Shown: positions 45,061 through 53,734, counted from the stretch's first letter. The stretch: DNA of 64,000 nt from an uncultured Alistipes sp. (GCA_947623305.1 CANQGQ010000006.1:62001-126000); one strand, 5' to 3'. The notes: generated by a model from the sequence alone, not told the origin. Program-made: numbers and translations.

Positions 45061-46016
45061 GATTGACGGGGGCGGTTTTTCGGACGGAAAGTAATTTCGA
45101 GGGTGCTCATCGTGCCGTAGTTGTGGACGGCGGCATGGTCGCTGATGACATCGACCGGTGTGTAATCGGCTCCTTCGACCAGCCACACTTCGGGCGTGTA
45201 GAGCAGTTCCGCAAGGGCTTCGAGCATTTCGCGGGTTTCGAGGGCCGACCGCAGGGTTCGGCGGCATTCGAAGGTCGCCGAACTGACATGGCCGTCGCTT
45301 CCGTAGGCCGATCGTTTCGTCGCTTCGACGGTTTCCGTCGTCTCGATGGGGAACGAGTAGTGTTCGATCGAACCGCTTCGGCTGCGCCAGGCCAGCCGGA
45401 CGGCGTCTTGTACGGGTTTGACTACGGCATAGACCACTTTGCCGCACGGGCCGGCATCGACGGTGATTTTGTCTGCATTCGGGAAATCGGCGGTATCGAG
45501 CCGGAAGAGGTGCAGTCCGCCCGAAGGAACGACATGGTTTTCGGTTGCGGTGTGCGGGCCGTATTCGATGGTCAGCGTGATTTGTTGCGGTGCTTGGGTC
45601 ATCAGCGTCAGTTCATCGACGGCTCCGTCGGGAATCAGCCGCACGAGAGGCATGGAGGTGAGCAGGCAGGGGGCCGGAAGTTCGTCGGCCGAGGGAAGGA
45701 ACGTGCGGGGAGGTGCTGGGAGCACCGCGGGAATGACCGACGACCAAGCCTCCACGATGGCTGTGAGCGTGCGGCTTTCTCCGCCGTAGACACCGGTACT
45801 GCCGGTGGACGGGGTAAATCGCAGCGCTCGTCGGAGATAGGGGGCGATGTCGAATTCGGCCGATCGGGTTGCGTAGAACCGTTTCGCTCCGTAGAGATGG
45901 GTTCGTGTGGCGTCGGTGATACGGATGTCGATGTCGGCGATCGAGCTCTCTTGAACCGCATAGATCAGCGGGCTGCCGAGCGGTACATACGAATTGGGAA
46001 TACGGATGAATTGCAT
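45051..46016 (-). CDS. Phage-associated protein of unknown role (first gene of cassette)
   Basis: 321 residues: MQFIRIPNSYVPLGSPLIYAVQESSIADIDIRITDATRTHLYGAKRFYATRSAEFDIAPYLRRALRF. Beta-rich, with DRAVKPVQDAVRLAWRSRSGSIEHYSFPIE and a C-terminal SALETREMLEALAELLYTPEVWLVEG. It is the first gene after the cassette promoter and overlaps the hub-like gene by 10 bp. The pattern recalls tail-associated proteins of Bacteroidales siphophage-like prophages, but I cannot name a family. Confidence 0.6.
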   Translation of the reverse strand: MQFIRIPNSYVPLGSPLIYAVQESSIADIDIRITDATRTHLYGAKRFYATRSAEFDIAPYLRRALRFTPSTGSTGVYGGESRTLTAIVEAWSSVIPAVLPAPPRTFLPSADELPAPCLLTSMPLVRLIPDGAVDELTLMTQAPQQITLTIEYGPHTATENHVVPSGGLHLFRLDTADFPNADKITVDAGPCGKVVYAVVKPVQDAVRLAWRSRSGSIEHYSFPIETTETVEATKRSAYGSDGHVSSATFECRRTLRSALETREMLEALAELLYTPEVWLVEGADYTPVDVISDHAAVHNYGTMSTLEITFRPKNRPRQSWN

Positions 46017-46026
46017 ATTTATTAAC

Positions 46027-46160
46027 GCGATAGAAAGTTATGGTGCTTTGAGAGGGTTGTGGTCGCTTCCAGCCCTTATGAAGGGATTTTTATTGAGGGC
46101 GATAGAAGGTTATGGTGCTTGGGGTGGGTTATAGTCGCTGCCGACCCTTAATAAAAACGC
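46027..46160. repeat. 72-bp direct repeat in the leader of the phage-like cassette
   Basis: GCGATAGAAAGTTATGGTGCTT at 46027 recurs as GCGATAGAAGGTTATGGTGCTT at 46099. Both are followed by a GTCGCTKCC..CCCTTA segment and an AT-rich TTTTTATT/TTAATAAAAA end. The phrase GCGATAGA also starts repeats at 17.5, 33.06 and 60.18 kb. Confidence 0.75.
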
Positions 46161-46388
46161 GGGGAGACTTTTTATTTTGCTCTCGGCCGCTTTTTCGTCC
46201 CGATCGTTTCAAAAGGAACGGCCGGTGAGCCGTGCGGACGAAAAATCGTTCATTTGTCGATAATTCGGTTGAAAAGATGTCGATACCGGTTGATAACCGA
46301 TGATAACTTTTCGTAAAGGATGGATTGATAAGGTTCGACGATGGTCGATTATCCGATGTTTTCGGATCGTTGATTGTGGATAACGGTG

Positions 46389-46420
46389 CAAATATACAAT
46401 TCCGAAACCCCCTTTGTCAA
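46389..46420 (-). promoter_or_regulatory. Promoter of the phage-like cassette
   Basis: On the minus strand: TTGACA (46415-46420), then TATATTTG (46389-46396), 21 bp after TTG. The leader to the first cassette gene is ~365 nt and contains the 72-bp direct repeat. It is divergent from the corA promoter 77 bp away. Confidence 0.6.
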
Positions 46421-46472
46421 GGGTTCGGCACGTTTTTTCTATGAATTATAGAAAAAACTTCCGTTTTTTGCT

Positions 46473-46869
46473 TACCTTTGCATTACCGAACCAATTTTTC
46501 AAACCTATGGATGATGGTCATAGTTCCGCGTATAGTTGTTGTGCCGGCATGCGGCGCAACACCCGTCGTCTGCGGTGTTCGGCATGGAAATAGTCTCCGT
46601 GCCGGTTCGGTCGTGTCGTTTTCTGCGGTCGGTGCGGCCGCTTTTTCCCTTCATCGGTTCGATTCTGTCCGTCCGTCCGTCGCTTTCGTTCGCAACGAAC
46701 GACGCATCGACGCTCTTTTCGGCAATCAGAAAGACAAGGCTTCTAAAACGTACTGGGACGCAGGCCTGAAAGCGGCTTTGCGGACCAATCCCGGCTGAAG
46801 AGCTGTGCGACCGGCCGGTCGCTGAACTTGCAGCCAACGGATTCAGGTACTTTTAGCGCAGGGACTTTC
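46473..46869 (+). promoter_or_regulatory. corA -7 element and long structured leader
   Basis: TACCTTTG (46473-46480) is a good -7 element; the -33 is weak. The ~380-nt leader before corA contains several self-complementary segments: AACACC/GGTGTT (46558-46580), GGCATGGA/TCCGTGCC (46581-46602), CGTTCG/CGAACG near 46687 and CGACCG/CGGTCG at 46810-46823. Two short ORFs lie in it: 28 residues at 46507-46593, and a frame ending DKASKTYWDAGLKAALRTNPG at 46798. A Mg-responsive cis element is a guess. Confidence 0.5.
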
Positions 46870-47853
46870 ATGATTACCATTTACCTCAAGCAATACAATA
46901 AAATCATCCGGAATGCCGACACGAAGCTCTTCGATGATTTGGGCTACGACGACATTCTGTGGATCGACTTGTTGCAGCCGACCGTCAAGGAGCAGAAAGC
47001 GGTCGAGAACTTCATGGAGATCAGCCTCCAGACCAAACAGCAGGTCGAGGAGATCGAATCGACTTCGAAATATTCCGAGACGGAAAACACGATCATTTCG
47101 AATGCCAATTTCTTCGTGCCGACGGGCGATTCGTTCGTCGTCGAGCCCGTGTCGTTCATCATTTCGAACGAAGGCGTGCTCGTGTCGGTGCGCAACGCCG
47201 AGTTCCGCACTTTTCGCGAGACGGAGAAACGGCTGCAGATGAACTACCGCAGTTATTCGACCGGTTACCATCTGTTCATTTCGTTGTTGGAGGTGCGCAT
47301 CGACTTCGATGCCGACCTCGTGGAGTTGGTCGCCAAACAGGTCGCGACGCTTTCGAAGGCCGTCAATTCAGAGGATTCGATCGACAAAAAGGTGCTGCAT
47401 CGCATCAGCGCGTTGCAGGAGAGTACGATGTTGTTGCGCGAGAACATTTTCGACCGGCAGCGCGTCTTGTCGGGCATTTTGCGTTCCGAGCGCTTTCCGA
47501 ACGATATTTATCCGCGTTTGCAGTTGATGATCAAGGACGTCAATTCGTTGATCAACCACGCGGATTTCAGCTTCCAGCGTTTGGATTACATTCAGGATGC
47601 TGCGCTGGGTCTGATCAACATCGAGCAGAATGAGATCGTCAAGATTTTCTCCGTGGCGGCTGTCATCTTCCTGCCTGCAACGCTCATCGCCTCCGTCTAC
47701 GGCATGAACTTCAAGGCCATGCCCGAATTGGATTGGTCGTGGACGTTGCCCAACGGATGGACGATCCCCGTCGGTTATCTGTTCGCCATCGGATTGATGA
47801 TTTTCTGTTCCGGTCTGACTATCTGGTATTTCCGGTACAAGAAGTGGTTATGA
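46870..47853 (+). CDS. corA: CorA-family magnesium/cobalt transporter
   Basis: 327 residues from MITIYLKQYNKIIRNADTKLF; an in-frame upstream extension of 14 codons lies in the leader. The N-terminal cytoplasmic alpha/beta funnel precedes two C-terminal transmembrane helices. The selectivity motif YGMNF (Gly-Met-Asn 278-280) sits at the end of the first helix, and the protein ends in a basic RYKKWL. It forms pentamers passing Mg2+ or Co2+ across the inner membrane. The long leader suggests RNA-level control. It is convergent with the TPR-like gene, 21 bp apart. Confidence 0.93.
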   Translation: MITIYLKQYNKIIRNADTKLFDDLGYDDILWIDLLQPTVKEQKAVENFMEISLQTKQQVEEIESTSKYSETENTIISNANFFVPTGDSFVVEPVSFIISNEGVLVSVRNAEFRTFRETEKRLQMNYRSYSTGYHLFISLLEVRIDFDADLVELVAKQVATLSKAVNSEDSIDKKVLHRISALQESTMLLRENIFDRQRVLSGILRSERFPNDIYPRLQLMIKDVNSLINHADFSFQRLDYIQDAALGLINIEQNEIVKIFSVAAVIFLPATLIASVYGMNFKAMPELDWSWTLPNGWTIPVGYLFAIGLMIFCSGLTIWYFRYKKWL

Positions 47854-47874
47854 TGCGGGCGGACGTTCCCGTTT

Positions 47875-48576
47875 TCAGGAGCGGTTCGCCGATGCTCGCA
47901 GCGCTTCGATGAAACAGGGCCACAGCTCCCACAGATTTTCGGTTTGCAGCCACAATTCGCGTGCTTGCGCCTCGACCGTCGGGCGTTCGCTCTCGATGTC
48001 ATGCAGATAGCGGTCGTCCGCCGGATGTTCCACCGCCGTGAACTCCTTGAAATAGGGGGCGAAATGCTCTTTGAACCGCTTCAGCTCGCCTTCGGGCAGC
48101 TTCCCGTCGCGGCGATAGGCCGACCATAGCAGCATGACCGAGCGGCTTGCCTGCCGGTCCGATACATCGTTGATGACCTCGTCGAACAGCTCCTGTTCGT
48201 CGAGTGCCAGATAGTCGAATGCCAGCAGTTCGCTCCCCTCCGAATGATCTTCGGGGTCGAGTTCCAGCAGCAGTTCGAGCAGGGCCGCCGACATTTCGAA
48301 ATCATTGATTAAAAAATGATCTACGGCCGACGCATGGATGATTTCGAGCGCCGCTCGCGAATTGCAGTGATTCCATTCTAAATTGATCTCTTCGTTTTCG
48401 GGCAGCAGTTCCGCCAGCCGTCGGAAAGCGCGATAACGTTCGTCGCAGGCCGCTTCGACCTGACCGTCCCTTTCCAGCTTTCTGCTGTGGGACAGAACCT
48501 TGACAAAATCGTAAGGCCCCTCGCCTACGATTTCGAACGTTTGGTCGGGGGTGGGATTAAGGGCGGCTTTTTGCAT
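47875..48576 (-). CDS. Helical repeat (TPR-like) cytosolic protein of unknown function
   Basis: 233 residues, acidic, no signal peptide. Helical pairs such as DERYRAFRRLAELLPENEEINLEWNHCNSRAALEIIHA and SAALLELLLELDPEDHSEGSELLAFDYLALDEQELFDEVI suggest a TPR-like solenoid. A Trp-rich C-terminal segment is present (LWLQTENLWELWPCFIEALRA). It overlaps the 3' end of cstA by 20 bp on the same strand, which implies coupled translation with the carbon-starvation transporter. I do not recognise a named family. Confidence 0.7.
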   Translation of the reverse strand: MQKAALNPTPDQTFEIVGEGPYDFVKVLSHSRKLERDGQVEAACDERYRAFRRLAELLPENEEINLEWNHCNSRAALEIIHASAVDHFLINDFEMSAALLELLLELDPEDHSEGSELLAFDYLALDEQELFDEVINDVSDRQASRSVMLLWSAYRRDGKLPEGELKRFKEHFAPYFKEFTAVEHPADDRYLHDIESERPTVEAQARELWLQTENLWELWPCFIEALRASANRS

Positions 48577-49990
48577 CGCGTCGGAGTTTTAGCAGCATGA
48601 CGATCATGACAACGAATGTCGCAATTCCGCCGAGTGCATAGGCCATTGTGCGGTCGGACATTCCGAAGAATTGGTCGGACACGAAGACGAACGACGCGCA
48701 GACATAGGTCATCAGCAGGGCTGGCACGAAAGCGACCCAGCGGTTCGCACGGCGTCGACAGAGCCATACCACAATGGCCCACAGTACGATGGTCGCAAGC
48801 GTTTGGTTCGTCCAGGCGAAATAGCGCCAGACGATGCCGAATTGCATCTGCGTAATCGCATAGCCTACGATGAAGAGCGGGATGCAGATTGCGAATCGTT
48901 TGAGTTTGTTGCGTTGGTCGATGCGGAGCATATCGGCGATAATCAGTCGGGCCGACCGGAAGGCTGTGTCGCCCGACGTGATCGGGGCCGCCACCACGCC
49001 CAGCAGGGCCAGAATCCCGCCCACGATACCCAGCATTCCGTTCGATACGGTGTTCACTACCCAAGCCGGATCATGGCCCGCTTCGCCCATCGTCGTCGAC
49101 AGTTGGCCGGCTCCTCCGAAGAAAGCCATCGCCACCGCCGCCCAGATCAGCGCAATGATTGATTCGGAGATCATCGCCCCATAAAAGACACTGCGGCATT
49201 CGCCCTCGTTGCCGATGCAGCGGGCCATCAGCGGCGACTGCGTGGCATGGAAGCCCGAAATGGCTCCGCAGGCAATGGTGATAAAAAGGGTCGGGACGAT
49301 GGGGAGTTTGTGCGGTTCGAGTTGGAAGTTTTTGAACGTGGTAGCCGTGAGTTCCGGAATCTCCCAGTGCCCGAAAAAGAGGGCTCCGAGCAGGCCGACC
49401 GCCATCACGATCAAGGCGATGCCGAATATCGGATAGAGACGGCCGATAATTTTGTCGATCGGCAGCAGGGTCGCCACGAAATAGTAAGCAAGGATAATCC
49501 ACACCCATACGGGGATGGATATTTCGGGTATGAGCGACGTGAGCAGTTGGGCAGGGCTCAGCACGAATACCGCTCCGACGAGTACCAGCAGCAGAATAGA
49601 AAAGATGCGCATGAATTGGCGCATACCGCCTCCGAGATAGCGGCCGACCACTTCGGGGATGCTCAACCCGTCATTGCGGACAAGCATCATGCCCGAGAGA
49701 AAATCGTGCATAGCGCCCATGAAGATGCCTCCGAACGTAATCCACAGAAAAGCGACCGGGCCGAAACAAGCACCGAGAATGGCTCCGAAGATGGGGCCCG
49801 TGCCCGCGATATTGAGCAGTTGGATTAGAAACGTCCGCCAGCGGGGAATGCGTACATAATCTACACCGTCTGCAAGACGGGTGCAAGGAGTTTGGGCCGA
49901 GCGATCGACGCCTGCGAGGCGTTCGAGATAGCGGCCATAGGTGAAATAGGCTGTAACGAGGAGGGCCAGACAGATGCAGAAAGTTACCAT
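48557..49990 (-). CDS. cstA: Carbon starvation protein CstA family, peptide/pyruvate transporter
   Basis: 477 residues and ~13 hydrophobic helices; this is the shorter form of the family. CstA motifs: FLIQLLNIAGTGPIFGAILGACFGPVAFLWITFGGIFMGAMHDFLSGM and ACGAISGFHATQSPLMARCIGNE, then GDTAFRSARLIIAD. CstA-type proteins import peptides or pyruvate when carbon is short. It overlaps the downstream TPR-like gene by 20 bp. The upstream region has an AT-rich stretch but no clear TAnnTTTG on this strand. Confidence 0.93.
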   Translation of the reverse strand: MVTFCICLALLVTAYFTYGRYLERLAGVDRSAQTPCTRLADGVDYVRIPRWRTFLIQLLNIAGTGPIFGAILGACFGPVAFLWITFGGIFMGAMHDFLSGMMLVRNDGLSIPEVVGRYLGGGMRQFMRIFSILLLVLVGAVFVLSPAQLLTSLIPEISIPVWVWIILAYYFVATLLPIDKIIGRLYPIFGIALIVMAVGLLGALFFGHWEIPELTATTFKNFQLEPHKLPIVPTLFITIACGAISGFHATQSPLMARCIGNEGECRSVFYGAMISESIIALIWAAVAMAFFGGAGQLSTTMGEAGHDPAWVVNTVSNGMLGIVGGILALLGVVAAPITSGDTAFRSARLIIADMLRIDQRNKLKRFAICIPLFIVGYAITQMQFGIVWRYFAWTNQTLATIVLWAIVVWLCRRRANRWVAFVPALLMTYVCASFVFVSDQFFGMSDRTMAYALGGIATFVVMIVMLLKLRRDAKSRP

Positions 49991-50141
49991 TTTCGCGGGA
50001 TTTCCTGCGAATATAATAAGAAATGCGATAATTTTTGCAAAAATGTTGCGTGAAAAGAAATTTTTTCGGATATTTGCAGTCCCGAAAGGGGAATGACAAA
50101 TTGGGGAGCGGTGATCGGAGAGGGGATCAGCGCTTTTGTAG

Positions 50142-50213
50142 GCCGAATTAGCTCAGTGGTAGAGCACTTCACTCGTAATGAAGGGGTCCCGAGTTCAAGT
50201 CTCGGATTCGGCT
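50142..50213 (+). tRNA. tRNA-Thr (anticodon CGT)
   Basis: Full cloverleaf: acceptor GCCGAAT/ATTCGGC, D-arm GCTC/GAGC, anticodon stem CTTCA/TGAAG with loop CTCGTAA (anticodon CGT, reading ACG), variable GGGTC, T-arm CCGAG-TTCAAGT-CTCGG. The discriminator base is T and CCA is not encoded, as is common in this phylum. Confidence 0.95.
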
Positions 50214-50215
50214 CA

Positions 50216-50259
50216 AAAAAGATCGAAGGGTCGCAAATTTGCGACCCTTCGATCTTTTT
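50216..50259. terminator. Bidirectional terminator between tRNA-Thr and the EF-G paralogue
   Basis: A perfect 22-bp inverted repeat without loop bases, centred on GCAAATTTGC, with A5 and T5 at its ends. It terminates the tRNA on plus and the EF-G-like gene on minus. Confidence 0.92.
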
Positions 50260-50270
50260 GACGGATACCG

Positions 50271-52427
50271 TTATTCTTCGTCCGTGTCGGTGTAGGCTTT
50301 CAGCAGCTTTTCCTGTACATCGGCGGGTACTTGTTCGTAGGAGGAGAATTTCATCGTGTAGGTTGCCGAACCCGAAGTCAGCGACGACAGCGAGGTCGAA
50401 TAGCGATACAACTCGGCCAGCGGCACTAATGCCGTCAACCGATCGAATCCCTTGTCCGATTCCATGCCGGCGATCATCGCGCGACGGTTTTGCAGGTCGC
50501 TCATCACGGCTCCCATGTATTCCGACGGTACCAACACCTCGACGTTGTAGATCGGTTCCATGATCTTCGGCCCGGCATTGCGGAACGCCTCCTTGAAGGC
50601 GTTGCGGGCTGCCAGCTTGAACGAAATTTCGTTCGAATCCACCGGGTGCATCTTGCCGTCGTAAACCACGACGCGGATGTCGCGGGCATAGGAACCCGTC
50701 AGCGGGCCTTCGTCCATCTTCTCCATGACGCCTTTCAGAATGGCCGGCATAAAACGTGCGTCGATCGCACCGCCCACGATCGCCGAATAAAATTGCAGTT
50801 TACCGCCCCACGGCAGATCGTATTCCTCTTTCGTTTTGACGTTTACGACCATGTCGCCCTTGCCCGGCACCTTGTAGTTTTTCGGTTCCGGAATTCCTTC
50901 GTAGTAGGGTTCGATAATCAGATGCACTTCGCCGAACTGACCGGCACCGCCCGATTGCTTCTTGTGGCGATAATCGGCCTGCGCCACCTTCGTGATGGTC
51001 TCGCGATAGGAAATTTTCGGCGCGATGTATTCGTATTCGAGTTTGTTTTCCGTGAGGATTCTGCGGCGCAGGATGTTCAGATGGTGTTCGCCCTGACCCT
51101 GGACGATGGTCTGTTTCAGCTCCTTCGAGTATTCCACCAAAATCGTCGGATCCTCGTAACGAGCGTCTGCCAGCAGTTTTCCCAACTTTTCCTCGTCGTT
51201 TTGCTCCTTGGCTTTGATCGCAGCGCGGTAGCGCGGTTCCGGAAAGACGATCGGGGTAATGGTTACGGGATTCGACGGCGCTGCCAGCGTATCGTTCGTG
51301 CGCGTGCCTTTGAGTTTCACCGTGCAGCCGATGTCGCCGGCCGACAGTTCCGTTACCTTGATGCGGTTTTTTCCCGCTACGGCGAACAGTTGCGACAGCT
51401 TTTCCTTGTTGCCCGTGCGGGTGTTGACCAGTTCGGTGCCTTCGGTAATGCGGCCGCGAACGACACGGAAATAGGTGATTTCGCCGATGTGTTGTTCGAT
51501 CTGGCTCTTGAATACGAACGCCACGACCGGCGCTTCGGCATCGGCGGCGATTTCCTCGTCCTCGACCGTGCGGAATTTCGGAGCCTTCAGCGGGCCCGGG
51601 GCCACGTTGATGATGAACTCCATCAGTCGTTTCGTGCCGATGTCGTTTTTGCCGCTCGCACAGAAGATGGGCATCACCTCGCGTTTCGAGAGGCCGATTT
51701 TCAGTCCTGCACGGATGTCGTCCTGCGTCAGCGTGCCTTTGTCGAAGTAGAGTTCCATCAGGGCTTCGTCGTGTTCGGCGGCCATTTCGACCAACTCGCG
51801 ATTGAGTTGTTGGGCGCGTTCCATCTCTTCGGCGGGAATCTCCAACTCTTCGCGATGACCGTCATGGTCTTTGAACCGATACATCTTCATCAACAGCACG
51901 TCGATGAAAGCATCGAATTGCGGCCCTTGGTTGACCGGATATTGTACGATGACGGGCTTTACGCGCGAAGCGGCTTTCACCGATTCGTAGGCAGCTTCGA
52001 AATTGGCCTTGTCCGAATCGAGCTGGTTGATGACCCCGATGACGGGCTTCTGGAGGATGCGGGCATAGCGGGCTTGGATTTCGCTGCCGACTTCCCAGCC
52101 GTTGACGGCGCTGTAGAGGAAGATTCCGACGTCGGCCACCTTGAAGGCCGAAAAGAGACTGCCGCAGAAGTCGTCCGATCCCGGGCAGTCGATGATATTG
52201 AGTTTGCGCTCCATGAACTCCGTGAAAAGGATCGTGGAGTAGATCGAGCGTTTGTATTCGTGTTCGATATCGGTATTGTCCGAAAGGGTGTTGTTGGTTT
52301 CGATTGAGCCGCGACGGTCGATGACCTTGCCTTCGAAGGCCATCGCTTCGGCAAGGGTGGTTTTACCCGTGCCGGGCGCGCCCAGCAGCACGATGTTTTT
52401 GATCTCTTTGGCTGAATAGTTTTTCAT
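50271..52427 (-). CDS. Elongation factor G paralogue (EF-G2 type) with altered GTPase motifs
   Basis: 718 residues from MKNYSAKEIKNIVLLGAPGTGKTT; the frame runs 24 codons upstream. The five-domain EF-G architecture is complete, including domain IV (GQGEHHLNILRRRILTE and the tip region). The G motifs differ from canonical EF-G: P-loop GAPGTGKT (16-23), DCPGS (80-84) where EF-G has DTPGH, so the catalytic His is Ser84, and NQLD (134-137) in place of NKxD. Bacteroides thetaiotaomicron EF-G2, reported to support translation without GTP hydrolysis during starvation and gut colonisation, is the known paralogue of this kind. The altered motifs are seen directly; equivalence is inferred. The canonical fusA is not in the window. 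Confidence 0.9.
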   Translation of the reverse strand: MKNYSAKEIKNIVLLGAPGTGKTTLAEAMAFEGKVIDRRGSIETNNTLSDNTDIEHEYKRSIYSTILFTEFMERKLNIIDCPGSDDFCGSLFSAFKVADVGIFLYSAVNGWEVGSEIQARYARILQKPVIGVINQLDSDKANFEAAYESVKAASRVKPVIVQYPVNQGPQFDAFIDVLLMKMYRFKDHDGHREELEIPAEEMERAQQLNRELVEMAAEHDEALMELYFDKGTLTQDDIRAGLKIGLSKREVMPIFCASGKNDIGTKRLMEFIINVAPGPLKAPKFRTVEDEEIAADAEAPVVAFVFKSQIEQHIGEITYFRVVRGRITEGTELVNTRTGNKEKLSQLFAVAGKNRIKVTELSAGDIGCTVKLKGTRTNDTLAAPSNPVTITPIVFPEPRYRAAIKAKEQNDEEKLGKLLADARYEDPTILVEYSKELKQTIVQGQGEHHLNILRRRILTENKLEYEYIAPKISYRETITKVAQADYRHKKQSGGAGQFGEVHLIIEPYYEGIPEPKNYKVPGKGDMVVNVKTKEEYDLPWGGKLQFYSAIVGGAIDARFMPAILKGVMEKMDEGPLTGSYARDIRVVVYDGKMHPVDSNEISFKLAARNAFKEAFRNAGPKIMEPIYNVEVLVPSEYMGAVMSDLQNRRAMIAGMESDKGFDRLTALVPLAELYRYSTSLSSLTSGSATYTMKFSSYEQVPADVQEKLLKAYTDTDEE

Positions 52428-52499
52428 ATACCGAATCTGTTTTAAGGTTAAATTACGTGTTAGGCGACTATAAATATACGGAATTTTTATTAACGGCAA

Positions 52500-52712
52500 G
52501 CGATTTTCTCCGATTTTTTATTAGCCCGTCGCTTTTAAAAGCGGTTCGTGATGCAGTAGACCGTCATCTTTCTTTCGTCCGTTATCGTTGCTGCCCATCG
52601 CTTTTGAGGGGAAAGGGTTGGCAGCGGCGATGACCATCAAAAGCGAATAAAGGTCAAACCGCATCGGGAACCGCTTTCAAAAGCGGCGACCCGCGCGGCC
52701 CATCGGGCCGCC
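52500..52712. repeat. Composite dispersed repeat upstream of the EF-G paralogue
   Basis: Contains TTTTTATTAGCCCG, an inverted GCAGTAGACCGTCATCTTTC...CGTTATC unit (52554-52595), a CATCGCTTTTGA..ATCAAAAGCGA pair, and GCATCGGGAAC followed by CCGCTTT/AAAGCGG (52671-52686). The hairpin GCGGCCC/GGGCCGC follows. No gene is seen between 52428 and 52752. Confidence 0.8.
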
Positions 52713-52752
52713 TTGTTATAACCTTATTATAATAAGATGATGGCTACCGCTC

Positions 52753-53691
52753 CTATTCGCGATTCGGATCGTTGATGGTCTCTTTGATTTCGGAGAGTTC
52801 GACCAGTTTGTTCACGATGGCATAGATGGTCAGGCCCGCGGCCGAATGGATTTGCAGCTTCGCCGCGATGTTGCGCCGATGGGTGATGACCGTGTGAGTC
52901 GAGATGCAGAGCGCATCGGCGATCTGTTTATTGGCCATGCCTTTCACCACGCAAACGATAATCTCTTTCTCGCGGGCGCTCAGCGTCTCCTGCCGTTTGG
53001 TCTGCCCTTCGTCGGCGGATGCGAGTTGTTCGACGGCCGGAATGAAAATTTCGTTTTCCACGGCGTTGTGCGAGGCGAGTTCCTGTTCGCAGGTGAATAT
53101 ATCGAACAGTACGCCGTTGAGTTCGTTGGTACTGCCCGTGGGGTAGTATTTGATGATGATGTTTTTCAGCTCACGGAGCCGTTCTTCGATCTGGTCGTGA
53201 TGCCGACGGAAGACCTCCATCGAGTATTGCGAACCTTTTTCGCCGGCCAGCAGCCCTTCGACATAGGGAAATACGTTTTTTTCTTCGTAATCCATGTGTT
53301 TGTCGACTTCGGCGACGTATTCATCGAAATAGCGCAGAATGGCGAACGAAACATCGCTTTGGCTGCAATCCACAGCTTCGATCAGCTTCCTTCGGATGGC
53401 CGGCAAGCGGAATCCTAAAAAATAGTCGTGCGAATTGTGGAGATAATCCGTCAGCGATCGCACGGAGACTTCGCCGGCAAGGCTGTTTCCGTCCGCGTGG
53501 TTCATCAGCAGGTTCACGACTGCCAGGAAAGTGGCCGTATCGACACCGCTCGCCGTGCACACTTCGGCAATCGTCTTGTCGCCGAAGCCGAGGGCGATTC
53601 CGAACCGGCTCATCACCTGCAAGACGGGATATTGATCGCATACGAGATCGCACATCCGGTCCTCACCGTTATAACCTCTCGATTGAAACAT
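52753..53691 (-). CDS. Hemerythrin-like domain fused to LuxR-type HTH regulator
   Basis: 312 residues from the ATG at 53691 (MFQSRGYNGEDRMCDLVCDQYP). Residues ~10-65 resemble the ScdA/RIC N-terminal domain. Residues ~85-215 form a four-helix bundle with His and Glu at hemerythrin-like spacing: LHNSHDYFL, HMDYEEKNVFPYVEG, FRRHHDQIEERL, ASHNAVENEIFIPAVE. The C-terminal ~65 residues are a LuxR/NarL HTH (LSAREKEIIVCVVKGMANKQIADALCISTHTVITHRRNIAAKL). This joins a di-iron sensor module to a DNA-binding module, suggesting O2/NO or redox sensing. It has no kinase or receiver. A promoter -7 element lies 44 bp upstream. The metal ligands are inferred from spacing. Confidence 0.85.
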   Translation of the reverse strand: MFQSRGYNGEDRMCDLVCDQYPVLQVMSRFGIALGFGDKTIAEVCTASGVDTATFLAVVNLLMNHADGNSLAGEVSVRSLTDYLHNSHDYFLGFRLPAIRRKLIEAVDCSQSDVSFAILRYFDEYVAEVDKHMDYEEKNVFPYVEGLLAGEKGSQYSMEVFRRHHDQIEERLRELKNIIIKYYPTGSTNELNGVLFDIFTCEQELASHNAVENEIFIPAVEQLASADEGQTKRQETLSAREKEIIVCVVKGMANKQIADALCISTHTVITHRRNIAAKLQIHSAAGLTIYAIVNKLVELSEIKETINDPNRE

Positions 53692-53734
53692 ACGCAAACC
53701 GCTTTCATTCCTCCAATCGGGGAATCCATTCGGA

